This document shows positions 16,211 to 24,905 of a DNA stretch of 64,000 nucleotides, one piece after another (position 1 is the stretch's first letter; each line of letters opens with the position of its first letter). The stretch is from Carnobacterium sp. CP1 (GTDB taxonomy: Bacteria > Bacillota > Bacilli > Lactobacillales > Carnobacteriaceae), in the NCBI RefSeq assembly GCF_001483965.1, contig NZ_CP010796.1:992001-1056000 (forward strand). The letters are read 5' to 3'. The notes below the pieces were generated by a model. It had not been told where the DNA came from, did not search any database, and saw only the letters and a list, made by a program, of their open reading frames with translations. Position numbers and translations under genes: made by a program.

Positions 16211-16968
16211 GAGTTCTCTCCCTCTCCTGCTCTTCGTTCAATCAACTACCTTTCTCTTAGTATACCATTACTGATAAAAAACGCTACGTTATATAAAACG
16301 CTTACACATCTTTTTTTATACCTCACAAAAAAGCCGCTGGCATGGGAGTGTCCAGTCGGCTTGTAGAGGGCCTATAGTATTGAGTTTTTTTTGATGCGAG
16401 GAATAGCTTATTCATCTATTGTTAGTTTGGCGATCAATAACCTAGATGAGAAGGAAGGTACAACGTGGTTTTTGTTTCCTTATAGTTTATTTAAGTACCG
16501 AAAGACAACTAGCAATCAGCAGCAGAAATAGAAACTTGCCAAACTAAGCGGTGTTCTGCGAATCTGATTGTTACGGAGAGTTCGCTGTCCTTACATGTAC
16601 GCCTTACATTTTGATTTAAGTTCTAAAGTTTATTCGAAAACCTTTTTTATCCCCTGTTCCTATTAGCGATACCTTGCTACAAGCTGCTTATCAGAAGCCA
16701 AGAAATTGCTTAATGACGACAAATAGTACCGAGCACCCAAAAATAAGCAGTGGTTCAAGTATAAACTTTGTTGCATGTTTTGCATGGCATCACTCCTCGC
16801 TTGTTATTAATAAGAGAATACCACTTTCTCATCAATTTTTCATTTCAACAATTGCATATGGATAGCCAAATGTTGAAATTTAAATAATATACGTACTTTT
16901 ATCTCTGCCTTCTCGCTTTTACCCCAAAAAAAGACCAACTGAAAAATGTCAGTTGGTCAAACAGTTCA
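16211..16968. other. long intergenic region with a possible small-gene remnant
   Basis: Contains a cre-like sequence ATAAAACGCTTACA (16293-16306) upstream of the Mga-like gene; a hairpin AAGCCGCTGG / CCAGTCGGCTT (about 16331-16363); and a frameshifted small membrane protein-like stretch on the minus strand (16663-16800). No larger gene is supported. Confidence 0.4.
16663..16785 (-). pseudogene. possible frameshifted small membrane protein
   Basis: On the minus strand, GAGGAG is well spaced for an ATG at 16783-16785. That frame gives 40 residues with little character. The neighbouring frame, entered after about 6 codons by a one-base shift, reads TKFILEPLLIFGCSVLFVV then IKQFLGF-stop at 16691-16693, a convincing single transmembrane helix without its own start codon. 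I infer a one-base indel near 16768 in a gene of about 32 codons. Confidence 0.3.
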
Positions 16969-17850
16969 TTAAGATTTTCGGTGGCCTTTATTTCTATGTT
17001 CGATCGTTCCTGGCATGTTGTCTCTTAAACGATTTTTTTCTTTCGGGTTTGCATCCAAATTGTTCAATAAATTCATGTCTTCATCCGATAAGAAAAAATC
17101 AAAAACATCAGCATTTTGTGCGATGTGTTCTTTGTCGCTTGATTTAGGAATCGGAATGACCGCGCGTTGAATACTCCATCGCAAAGCAATTTGTTCAGGC
17201 GTTTTATTGTGTTTTTTAGCTAAAGTCATCAGTTTATTTTCTTTACTGATTTTCCCTCTTTTAATGGGACTGTACCCTATTGATACAATATTTTCACTAT
17301 CACAATAGTCATTGGTATCTTGTTCACTATGGCCAGGGTAAATTTCGTATTGGTTTACTGCTGGTCTGACCTTAGCTTCTTTTAACAGCGGAATCAAGTC
17401 GCCGCGTTTAAAGTTGGAAACACCGATCGCTTGTGCACGTCCGGACTCATAAATTTCTTCTAAAGCACGCCATGTAGCTAAGTTTACTTCATCGTCTTTA
17501 TCAGGCCAGTGAATCAAGAACAAGTCTACATAAGCAAGATTTAAACGTTCTAAGCTCGCTTCGAAAGAGGCTGTTGCTTGCTCCAGACCCATGTCCGTTT
17601 TCCAAACCTTGGTGATAACAAATATTTCGTCTCGCGGGATACCAGAACTGACTGCACGGTTGATTCCTCTTCCGACATCTTCTTCGTTGTCGTAATGAGA
17701 AGCGGTGTCAATTAAGCGATACCCTTTCATAATGGCTGAAAAAACCGCATCTTCGGCTTCTCGTCCGGTCATTCCACTCGTTCCTAAACCAAGACCTGGT
17801 ATGGTGTATCCATTGTTTAACGGCATTCTGTCTAATAAACTTTCTACCAT
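16969..17850 (-). CDS. aldo/keto reductase
   Basis: 293 residues with the AKR signature: GYRLIDTASHYDNEEDVGRG (catalytic Asp and Tyr), ITKVWKTDMG (catalytic Lys), LFLIHWPD (His), GVSNF, and the C-terminal IPIPKSS coenzyme-binding motif. It reduces carbonyls with NADPH; related lactic acid bacteria enzymes are called 2,5-diketogluconate or glyoxal reductases, and the true substrate is unknown. The start is the ATG at 17850, 10 bases after AGGAG; a GTG three codons earlier directly abuts the ribosome site. Monocistronic. Confidence 0.9.
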   Translation of the reverse strand: MVESLLDRMPLNNGYTIPGLGLGTSGMTGREAEDAVFSAIMKGYRLIDTASHYDNEEDVGRGINRAVSSGIPRDEIFVITKVWKTDMGLEQATASFEASLERLNLAYVDLFLIHWPDKDDEVNLATWRALEEIYESGRAQAIGVSNFKRGDLIPLLKEAKVRPAVNQYEIYPGHSEQDTNDYCDSENIVSIGYSPIKRGKISKENKLMTLAKKHNKTPEQIALRWSIQRAVIPIPKSSDKEHIAQNADVFDFFLSDEDMNLLNNLDANPKEKNRLRDNMPGTIEHRNKGHRKS

Positions 17851-17941
17851 AGTTATCACGCTCCTAGTTGTGTTAACTTTAGTTTAACGAAGACCTTTGC
17901 AAAACTCAAAAGAAAACACTTACACATAATCGTTTTATAAC

Positions 17942-17975
17942 AAAAAAAACATCAAACCCTTATGAGGTCTGATGT
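17942..17975 (-). terminator. terminator of the metallophosphoesterase gene
   Basis: ACATCA-ACC / GGT-TGATGT stem with one mismatch, followed on the minus strand by T8. 36 bases after the stop codon. Confidence 0.75.
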
Positions 17976-18010
17976 GCTTCTGCTAAGATTTTTTTAACTA
18001 AATGAAACTG

Positions 18011-18856
18011 TTAGATCAATGTAACCACTACGATTTCCGGTCGATTATTGAAACGGAAAGGAAACGTGGAATTGCCGATGCCGCGACTGACGATCATTCG
18101 TTTGCTTGGCAATTCGGGATCAAAGTAAACGCCATCCGTATACACAGGAAATTTTCCTTGTCCGGGCGAAAAAAGTCCGCCAATAAACGGCAAGCGAAAT
18201 TGTCCGCCATGGGCATGGCCGCTCAAAATCAAATCTGGAGCACGCGTTAAATCCATTAAATACTCTTCAAAAAATTCAGGATGATGCGCTAATAAAATTT
18301 TTGGTTTCATTTGCATTCCTTCCGTCAGCGTGACTCCTCTAAGAATCGGTTTGGGAGCTGTCTCAAAATTTTCTTTTTCAGATAATCCCATCAAAACGAA
18401 GCCATCATGATCGAATTCGATCCATTCGGCTTCGTCGATCAATACCCGAACGCCAGATGACGTCAGAATATCTTCCCATTCTTGTAACCGGCCGCTTCCA
18501 AAATCGTGGTTTCCAGTAACCGCATAAACGGGAGCGATCGCTACTAATGATTGCGCAAGAGAGCGCAACTCAACTTTAGGCAAACCATACCGTACATCTA
18601 TCAAATCACCGGTCAGCACAATTAAGTCCGGTTTTTCTGCCGCTACTTTTTTCACTAACCGAGTCAATGATACTCCGTGTCTCGGTATATGCAAATCAGA
18701 TAAGTGCACAATTTTTTTGCCGGTCAAACTTTTCCCTGAATACGGCAATTTGATCCGAAAATGTTTCACTTGCATCCATTTGTTTTGAACTATAAGATAA
18801 ATAACTAGTGCAAGGAGCAACCCAATGATTGTTCCCAAAATACTCCATCCTGACAT
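18011..18856 (-). CDS. membrane-anchored metallophosphoesterase (YkuE/YaeI-like)
   Basis: 281 residues. One N-terminal transmembrane helix (residues 6-25, LGTIIGLLLALVIYLIV), then a calcineurin-like phosphoesterase domain with the dinuclear metal motifs in order: LSDLHIPRHG (D-x-H), LTGDLIDVR (GD), TGNHDFGSG (GNH[D]), LLAHHPE and LSGHAHGGQFRLP. Relatives hydrolyse lipid-linked or UDP-lipid intermediates or act in cell envelope upkeep. It is transcribed divergently from the small acidic-basic protein at 18998, with a promoter region of about 140 bases between them. Ribosome site GGAGG near the ATG. Confidence 0.9.
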   Translation of the reverse strand: MSGWSILGTIIGLLLALVIYLIVQNKWMQVKHFRIKLPYSGKSLTGKKIVHLSDLHIPRHGVSLTRLVKKVAAEKPDLIVLTGDLIDVRYGLPKVELRSLAQSLVAIAPVYAVTGNHDFGSGRLQEWEDILTSSGVRVLIDEAEWIEFDHDGFVLMGLSEKENFETAPKPILRGVTLTEGMQMKPKILLAHHPEFFEEYLMDLTRAPDLILSGHAHGGQFRLPFIGGLFSPGQGKFPVYTDGVYFDPELPSKRMIVSRGIGNSTFPFRFNNRPEIVVVTLI

Positions 18857-18997
18857 AAAAATTCCTCCAAATACTCATTCATTCGTTGTTCCTTGAATTT
18901 TGATGAATAGCTTTCTTTTATTTTACCATAGTTTCTTCAAGAAAGCGTTTTAATTCAAATCATGTTATACTAAAAGAAAAAGTGAGGTGCTTATACT

Positions 18998-19213
18998 ATG
19001 GATAACCAAGGAGCAGGAAGCGGCAAAGAAAAGAGTTTAATCGAAGCAGCAGCATTAAAAGCCTTTAAAGAAGACGAAAAGCTAGATGAATTACCAGAAG
19101 AACAGTTGGATAAAGAACCAAAAGAAGATGCTCATCCGGAAGATTTCAAGCCATTTAAAGACCCTGAAAAATTAAAAAAACTAAAAAAAGAAGAGACCAC
19201 TGAAGAAGAATAG
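18998..19213 (+). CDS. small highly charged protein of unknown function
   Basis: 71 residues. About 55 per cent are Glu, Asp or Lys; Cys and Trp are absent (for example EDEKLDELPEEQLDKEPKED, DPEKLKKLKKEETTEEE). Predicted disordered, soluble and acidic. GAGGTGC lies 7 bases before the ATG and a TATACT -10 box lies about 30 bases upstream. It has its own terminator, so it is a real transcript unit. No family recognised; such proteins are often stress or desiccation related, but that is only analogy. Confidence 0.75.
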   Translation: MDNQGAGSGKEKSLIEAAALKAFKEDEKLDELPEEQLDKEPKEDAHPEDFKPFKDPEKLKKLKKEETTEEE

Positions 19214-19249
19214 GCTTCAAGAAAAAGGAATGCTTTTCTATACCAATCC

Positions 19250-19289
19250 AAAGAACCTTCGCACTTTTTTTGTGTGAAGGTTCTTTTTA
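19250..19289 (+). terminator. terminator of the small charged protein gene
   Basis: AAAGAACCTTC-CAC / GTG-GAAGGTTCTTT stem, with T5 after it. Confidence 0.88.
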
Positions 19290-19326
19290 TACAGCCTGCT
19301 GCTTTTTAACAAAACACTCTTTTCTT

Positions 19327-20187
19327 TTACGTTTCATTTCTTTCAGATACGTATCTTCCATGTTTTGGTACAGCGATCTCATCAAAATCTCGGACAAGCC
19401 GGTCTAAACTTTCAGATAATTGGTCCCCCGTCATTGGTTTCCCGTGGCCTGTAATAGCGATGTTGGGTTTCAGCTCTGCCAGCTTGATAACAGAGTTTTT
19501 GGCAGCTTTCCAATCGGTCGTCAAGTACCTTGGCGGACCGCTGATTTCTTGTTTCTGAGTGATTACTTTGTACAAATCTTCCTGTTTGACGGTTACAAAA
19601 GCATCTGCGGCCAACAACAGCCGGTCTTCTTCTCTAAACAACGCCACTTGGCCAGGAGCGTGTCCGGGTACATGGATCCATTTGAATGCAGAAAGGTACG
19701 GAACGCTTCCATCTTCCGGTAACAGCTTAACATGCCCGTCTAAGTCGATGGCATCTATTGGAAAGATAGGAGACATCTTAGCGACCAAGCCGCCTTCAAC
19801 TGTGTAATCCGGCTCCGGGTAATTTTTTTGACCGGTCAAATAAGGCATTTCCAGAGGATGAGCATATGCGGGAATGTGCCAGTGATTGATCAGCTCAATG
19901 ACTGACCCAACATGATCAAAGTGACCATGAGTCAAAATAATCGCTTTTGGACGACAATCCGGACCAAACCGTTCCTCTGCGGCTGCAATAATTTCTTTAG
20001 ATCGGTTGGGTGTCCCAGTATCCACTATAACAAATTCATTCGTTGCTGAATCGCCAATAAAACAAAGATTCACGATTTGAACGGTATAACAGTAGACATC
20101 TGGAACCACCTCTACGCCCTCTCCGCTTTTCACGGATGTTGCCGGAATCGTTTTGTAATCTTTTCCATAATGCATACCGGTTTCCAT
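19327..20187 (-). CDS. MBL-fold metallo-hydrolase
   Basis: 286 residues with a complete metallo-beta-lactamase fold metal site: LTHGHFDHVGSV (HxHxDH), GHAPGQVALF (third His), AADAFV (bridging Asp) and a final GHG near residue 262. Family members include glyoxalase II, quorum-quenching lactonases and flavoprotein-linked enzymes. The sequence begins with a beta-strand-rich region (VYCYTVQIVNLCFIGD) typical of the YobT/general hydrolase subgroup. It is followed after 30 bases by the VOC gene upstream, and the two are probably an operon (VOC first). The start follows AGAGGAG with 7 bases spacing. Confidence 0.88.
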   Translation of the reverse strand: METGMHYGKDYKTIPATSVKSGEGVEVVPDVYCYTVQIVNLCFIGDSATNEFVIVDTGTPNRSKEIIAAAEERFGPDCRPKAIILTHGHFDHVGSVIELINHWHIPAYAHPLEMPYLTGQKNYPEPDYTVEGGLVAKMSPIFPIDAIDLDGHVKLLPEDGSVPYLSAFKWIHVPGHAPGQVALFREEDRLLLAADAFVTVKQEDLYKVITQKQEISGPPRYLTTDWKAAKNSVIKLAELKPNIAITGHGKPMTGDQLSESLDRLVRDFDEIAVPKHGRYVSERNET

Positions 20188-20217
20188 CTTAAAACTCCTC
20201 TCAACTCTTAAGTTTAA

Positions 20218-20649
20218 TTAAAATTCCAACATCGCACCTCGTTCGTCAAAAACGGCTGCAGGATTCCAAGCCACTTCCCATAAGTTCTTTTCCGGATCAG
20301 CAAAATAAGCTGTTCTGCCGCCCCAAAAAGCATCACTTGGTTCTCTTAAAATAGTTCCGCCAGCATTACGGACAATTTTAATCGCTTTATCTACCTCTTC
20401 TTTCTGGTAAACATTCACCGCCAATGTAACTCCAGCAGAGTAATGGTCATCTGAAACCAATTCAACTTGCATTTCTGCAGCCATTTTTGCTACTGGAAAA
20501 AGTGTCAGGATAACACCAGCTGTTTTAAAGACAGCATACGTATCTGAACTTATTTTTGATTCTTCCCATCCCAAACCTTGGTAAAACAGTCTTAATTTAG
20601 GCAAGTCCTGTGTGACGATCGTGACGAGCGAAACTCTTGCAGGCATCAT
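20218..20649 (-). CDS. VOC family (glyoxalase/bleomycin resistance-like) protein
   Basis: 143 residues forming two beta-alpha-beta-beta-beta modules: RVSLVTIVTQDLPKLRLFYQ, the middle VELVSDDHYSAGVTLAVNV, and the end GGRTAYFADPEKNLWEVAWNP, the common C-terminal VOC block with the metal-ligand Glu. It may handle a small electrophile or be a resistance protein; no substrate can be given. The start is the ATG at 20649 after AAAGGGGAA. Next gene in the same direction is the MBL hydrolase, 30 bases on, an arrangement consistent with detoxification of reactive carbonyls. Confidence 0.85.
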   Translation of the reverse strand: MMPARVSLVTIVTQDLPKLRLFYQGLGWEESKISSDTYAVFKTAGVILTLFPVAKMAAEMQVELVSDDHYSAGVTLAVNVYQKEEVDKAIKIVRNAGGTILREPSDAFWGGRTAYFADPEKNLWEVAWNPAAVFDERGAMLEF

Positions 20650-20903
20650 TTTATCTTCCCCTTTCAAGTTTTCTTAGTTCACTGTCACTATAATTCTTTT
20701 CTAAAATGCGGTCAAAGATTTAACTTTTTTGTCGCCGTATACTTATTCCTAAACAAAAAATAAACCACCTCCATTCAATTGATAAATGAGAGCTGATTTA
20801 TTTTTTGTCGTTTATCGGGAGGCGTCTTGTATATTTTTTTATTCAGTACTGAACTCGTCTTGCTCTCTTGTTAGAGATAAAGACTGATTATGGATACATT
20901 CCA

Positions 20904-22022
20904 CTAAATGGGTATACCCACAGAATCAATATCGCCTTTTCTCCACTTGTAAGTCGTTGGAGTTTCAATCACTTTTTCAATTTTATTTGTCCATTTAGCG
21001 GCATCTTTTTCATATGTTTCATAATTTTCTTTTTCTACTAACCAGCTTTTCTTCTGATCATCATACATTAATGTCAATATAACTGAATCAGAACTTTTCT
21101 CAGCCGGCTGCAACGCAAAATAATCTGCATCCGATAATTGAATCGAACTCTCTTGATCAACGACACCGTCAACGATGATTTTCCAGCCTTCATTGGTATT
21201 GGTCAGATTCAATGAAGCTGCGTTCAGCACTAGCCCATAAAAAGTATAATCGTAATTCTTCGTAATTGTTTTTACATATTCAAATAAATAGGCTAATTCT
21301 TTTTTGTGTTCGCTCGTACTGTTTTGAATCTTTTCTACATCTAAATTATTGGTCAAAGCTTCGCCATACGTTTGATAATAGTGCGCCGCTCCTGCTGCTA
21401 CTTTATCTTGAAACGTTTTATTTTTTAAAGTTTCTTCCAGCTGATCAATAGCAACAGTTTCAGTACCCTTAATCAGATCAAGCATTTTTTCTACTTCAAT
21501 GGTATTGCCAAATGGATCTTCGAACGCAATTGTTAATGGATGCTCTCCGATTACTAAAGGACCATACTCACCGTTTTCGTTAGCTGCCAGTTTTTTTTTG
21601 CCTGCTGTAATCACGGCATCTTGAAGTTTTCCGTCTGTTTCTAATGTAATATAATGTGATTTCACTTCAAATTGATAAGTTGTAAAGAAGACCCATTTTT
21701 TATTGCTAGGTTCCATCACGATCAAATCATCTTTTGTTTTCCTGTTTTCTTTGCTATCCGCTAATAATTGCTCTTTTAATTTATTTCGTTGATCATTGTG
21801 TTTGTGAAAATACCGTAAAAAAGGTTCAACACTATCTTCAGTTACTTTTAGTTTATCTGTATCAGATTGAATCAATCCATGCAGCGTTTTACTATCTTCA
21901 TTTTCAATCGCTTCAAAAAAACGATCAATGGTACTTTCCTTGCTATAATAATTATGTATTGTCATAAAAAAGACCAACAGCAAGAGACTAGCTGTGCTTA
22001 ATACGACTATTCTTTTTTTCAT
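20904..22022 (-). CDS. TcaA-like membrane protein without zinc ribbon
   Basis: 372 residues. One N-terminal transmembrane helix (RIVVLSTASLLLLVFFMTI), then an extracellular part. It is paralogous to the zinc-ribbon TcaA-like protein at 56136: both have YYSKE..IDRF right after the helix, K(I/V)TED..(E/V)PF/Y, an aromatic block (KKWVFFTTYQFEVKSHY here), YGPLVIGEHPL and YTFYGLVLNAASL. This is the TcaA domain layout (two beta-rich domains and an NTF2-like end) seen in teicoplanin-linked TcaA and YvbJ. Unlike its paralogue it has lost the cytoplasmic CxxC ribbon. It starts at the second of two ATGs after GAGGTGC and is cotranscribed with the lipoprotein gene 70 bases upstream. Confidence 0.8.
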   Translation of the reverse strand: MKKRIVVLSTASLLLLVFFMTIHNYYSKESTIDRFFEAIENEDSKTLHGLIQSDTDKLKVTEDSVEPFLRYFHKHNDQRNKLKEQLLADSKENRKTKDDLIVMEPSNKKWVFFTTYQFEVKSHYITLETDGKLQDAVITAGKKKLAANENGEYGPLVIGEHPLTIAFEDPFGNTIEVEKMLDLIKGTETVAIDQLEETLKNKTFQDKVAAGAAHYYQTYGEALTNNLDVEKIQNSTSEHKKELAYLFEYVKTITKNYDYTFYGLVLNAASLNLTNTNEGWKIIVDGVVDQESSIQLSDADYFALQPAEKSSDSVILTLMYDDQKKSWLVEKENYETYEKDAAKWTNKIEKVIETPTTYKWRKGDIDSVGIPI

Positions 22023-22093
22023 CATGCACCTCTTCACTTCAGTAAAAAAACCTATCTTCAATTAAGAAAACAAGTTTTTTTGCTGAATAATGA

Positions 22094-23191
22094 TTATTTG
22101 TATAAACCGCCTCTAAAAGCTTCTTCAAGGTATTCATAGTAATTATTGCTTGATGACTTAACGGTATCGATTTCCCATTTGTCATCTATTTTCTTTAATT
22201 GGATGCGATATCCATCTCCGTAGGTATCTAACTCGGTAGGACTGGCTACGCTAAAAACTTCTGGCAAGTTTTCAAGCAAATATTTTTCTGCATCCACATA
22301 CACAGCTTGGTAATCAGAATATTCTTTGTCTTTATTCTCCTCTATGTATTTGTCCATCAAACTTTCTACTTCATCATCCATATTGTCAAATGACAAAGCT
22401 TTCGGTTTGACTTGAATGGTTGCTGAATTCGGATAGACAGAAAGCAATTTTTGATCTACTTCTGCTACTTTTCCATTGCTCGTTTTAAAAGATTCTACAA
22501 GCTGATGCAACTCTTCGTTTGTCGGTTCATAGTCTGAAAAAAAGTTGCTTAACGCTTTTGTAAATTCTTCATCAAAAGATTCAGCTGTTGCTTCTTTATT
22601 GTTTGCGACTACTGTATCGTATTTTTCATTTTCTTTAGCAAGGAATACTTCATCTATAAACGCCGTTAATGCAGCAGATGGTTCTTCAGTTGTATCTTTG
22701 TATTCTGCTGTATCGATTTTCAATACAACATCTTTAATTTCTTTATCCATGTTTTCAACATCATAATACTGCGGTTCAAAATGCAGTTCATATTGGCTGT
22801 CTTGGTCTACTTTAAATACGAGGTAACCGGTTTTGCTTTTATCAGCTGACAAATTATCATGCCCCAACAATTTGAAAGATTCATCCTCAGAATAAACAGA
22901 AGCCGGTTCTACTTTGCTGTCGTTTTCATCGTATAAACTAATGTCTCCACTGCTGACGTTCAATGATTTTTTACTCTCGTTCTTAATGGTAACTTCTAAC
23001 GCTAAGTATCCTTCATCTTCGCTTACTTCTTTATCATCAGGAATAATATATTCTCCTTTACTGATGACGATTGAAGCCACATCAGTTTTCCCTGCTTTTT
23101 CATCCTTTTCTGATGTTGCCGCTTTTCCTCCACAAGCAGCCAACACAAAAAAGACATTACATACCATAAACGCCAGTCTTAACTTTTTCAT
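22094..23191 (-). CDS. lipoprotein with DUF4352-like and DUF5105-like domains
   Basis: 365 residues with a signal peptide ending in lipobox VLAAC (Cys20) followed by GGKAATSEKDEKAGK, so it is anchored to the outer face of the membrane. Residues 35-160 form an Ig-like/telokin domain (LALEVTIKNESKKSLNVSS, GYLVFKVD); the rest resembles DUF5105 (AALTAFIDEVFLAKENEKYD, LVESFKTSNGKVAEV, DGYRIQLKKIDDKWEID). It precedes the TcaA-like gene in the same operon, which suggests a shared envelope role. Its start has GAAGGGG nearby. Function unknown. Confidence 0.82.
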   Translation of the reverse strand: MKKLRLAFMVCNVFFVLAACGGKAATSEKDEKAGKTDVASIVISKGEYIIPDDKEVSEDEGYLALEVTIKNESKKSLNVSSGDISLYDENDSKVEPASVYSEDESFKLLGHDNLSADKSKTGYLVFKVDQDSQYELHFEPQYYDVENMDKEIKDVVLKIDTAEYKDTTEEPSAALTAFIDEVFLAKENEKYDTVVANNKEATAESFDEEFTKALSNFFSDYEPTNEELHQLVESFKTSNGKVAEVDQKLLSVYPNSATIQVKPKALSFDNMDDEVESLMDKYIEENKDKEYSDYQAVYVDAEKYLLENLPEVFSVASPTELDTYGDGYRIQLKKIDDKWEIDTVKSSSNNYYEYLEEAFRGGLYK

Positions 23192-23369
23192 TTTTTCGAA
23201 CCCCTTCTTTCAGTAGTTTAATATGAGATAACCCTCATTATAGTATAGGCTGTCCAGATAAAGCAATTGAGAACCCATTGATGATTATTATTCTTCTTTC
23301 TTAAAAGTATTTCACCACATTATCAATGTTGATTTTCCGTTATTATACAGAACCATTCTAATATTTTTA

Positions 23370-23475
23370 TTCTTTTGGACAAACTAATCCTGTTTTAGTG
23401 CTGCTTTATTCCGATTTTACAGTTTTGGGGCAAACTTACCTCTATTTAATGCTGGTTTGTCCAGTTTACATACAA
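23370..23475 (+). repeat. 51-bp tandem repeat, family A (2 units)
   Basis: GACAAACT at 23378 and GGCAAACT at 23429 (51 bases apart), each preceded by TTTTGG and followed by C..(C/A)T..TTTTA or TATTTAATGC and a TTT-rich tail. Same family as 6834-6960. Confidence 0.55.
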
Positions 23476-23518
23476 AAATATGAAAGTTCTAAATTTATCT
23501 ATATTTAATAGATAAAAC

Positions 23519-23556
23519 AAAAAAGTCTGCTAGTTATATATAGCAGACTTTTTTTC
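23519..23556 (-). terminator. terminator of the PfkB-like gene
   Basis: AAAAAAGTCTGCTA / TAGCAGACTTTTTT, a perfect stem immediately 3' of the PfkB-like stop. Confidence 0.92.
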
Positions 23557-23563
23557 TATTCAT

Positions 23564-24691
23564 TTAAACACGGTATTCTTTTTCTACTTTTGCCAGCTCT
23601 TCAATATCTTTTTCCAGTTGTAACGTGGATAAATTAGAGCGTACCAAAGAAAGTGACTGTGTTGTGTGATAACCGTTCGCGAATCCTGCCATTAAGCTTT
23701 GAGAAATTGATTTTCCTTGTTGGCGAGCGTAAATAAGACCAGCACAAATAGCTTCATTGGCTCCCCATTTATAGCGATTAGTAATATCATGCGGATTTTT
23801 ATACCGAATGGTTTCCCCATTATCAGCTACATACACCAGCGTATCATCATTCTTCGTCACTATAACCGAATGTGCTCCGTAGCTAAGCCACTTAATAGCA
23901 GCTTGTTCTGCATCTTCTTCGCTTTTAACAGCTAAGTTAAGGAAAGCTTCCGTTTCATCGTGTTTGACGATTAATAAATCAACTCCCTCTAAAGACGCGG
24001 GCATATTGACCATTTTGGGCACTGAAACAGTAATAAGGACAAGCGGGATCTGGTGTTTCATTTTTAGAGCAATCAGTAGTTCAAGCGTTTCTTTTGGCAG
24101 ATTCAAATCAGCAACTAAATACTTAGCTCGTTTTAAAAGAGTAAGATGCTTTGTTAACCATTCCGGGGTCATACAATGGTAAATTTCCATATCAGATAAC
24201 CCCAAAAGAATATCTCCATTTGGATTAACGACTTCCAAAAATGTCCCCGTAGCTTCACCTTCTAATGTATCAACGGCTGACACATCCATAAAATGTTCTG
24301 AAGCTGCTTTGATTTTCTGCCATTCTGGGTCATTGCCGACAACTGAGAGCAACGCTGCTTCAACTTCAAGGCGGCCTAAGTTCTCTGCAATGCTGCGGGC
24401 AACGCCTCCATTTGTAGACTGTGTTTTAACATCATTTGTCGTTCCTTCGATCAGTGGTGCTTCCATCAAATAACGGCGGTCGATATTGGCCGCCCCGATG
24501 CAAATAACGGGCTTGCTTTCATTTAAAATATACGCTTTTCCTAACAGATACTCTTTTCTAACTAATCCTGAAATAAGATTAGCAGTCGCTGAACGGGATA
24601 ACTTTATTTCATCTGCTAACTCTTGCTGGGTTACAAAAGGATTTTTAAGGATTCGTTTTAAAATCAGAGATTCTTTCTCATTTAAATTCAT
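23564..24691 (-). CDS. PfkB-family kinase-like protein with N-terminal HTH
   Basis: 375 residues. Residues 1-55 are a winged HTH (ESLILKRILKNPFVTQQELA, then LSRSATANLISGLVRK), the PsuK/YeiI-type fusion of regulator and sugar or nucleoside kinase. The kinase part keeps the N-terminal signature (CIGAANIDRRYLM, NGGVARSIAENLGRLE) and the ATP region. However, the catalytic GAGD motif near residue 315 reads GANE (YKWGANEAICAGLIYA), replacing the catalytic Asp by Glu. It may therefore be inactive as a kinase and act as a sugar-sensing regulator, or have altered chemistry. No pseudouridine-5'-phosphate glycosidase gene (psuG) lies near. The ATG at 24691 follows AAAGG. Confidence 0.82.
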   Translation of the reverse strand: MNLNEKESLILKRILKNPFVTQQELADEIKLSRSATANLISGLVRKEYLLGKAYILNESKPVICIGAANIDRRYLMEAPLIEGTTNDVKTQSTNGGVARSIAENLGRLEVEAALLSVVGNDPEWQKIKAASEHFMDVSAVDTLEGEATGTFLEVVNPNGDILLGLSDMEIYHCMTPEWLTKHLTLLKRAKYLVADLNLPKETLELLIALKMKHQIPLVLITVSVPKMVNMPASLEGVDLLIVKHDETEAFLNLAVKSEEDAEQAAIKWLSYGAHSVIVTKNDDTLVYVADNGETIRYKNPHDITNRYKWGANEAICAGLIYARQQGKSISQSLMAGFANGYHTTQSLSLVRSNLSTLQLEKDIEELAKVEKEYRV

Positions 24692-24849
24692 TTTTTTCAG
24701 ACCTTTCACTAAAGCAGCGGGTTTTTCTAACTAAACAACTGCTTTAAAAACATTTGTCTTTAATCATTAAGCACAGTATAGAACTCCCTTAGAAAACTGT
24801 CAATCTAAGTTTAATACTATTTTAACACTTCCAGAAAGCGAAAATAAAC

Positions 24850-24892
24850 AAAAAAACTGACTCTCCTACAAAAAATGCGGCGAGCCAGTTTC
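24850..24892 (-). terminator. terminator of the DUF1538-PII operon
   Basis: AAACTG-CTC / GAG-CAGTTT stem with one mismatch and T-run, 14 bases after the PII-like stop. Confidence 0.75.
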
Positions 24893-24905
24893 TTTTACTT
24901 TCTGA

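Noticed and set aside
16293-16306. cre site upstream of the Mga-like gene as a confident call
   Set aside because: Two mismatches to the consensus and not accompanied by other signals; mentioned only in the region note.
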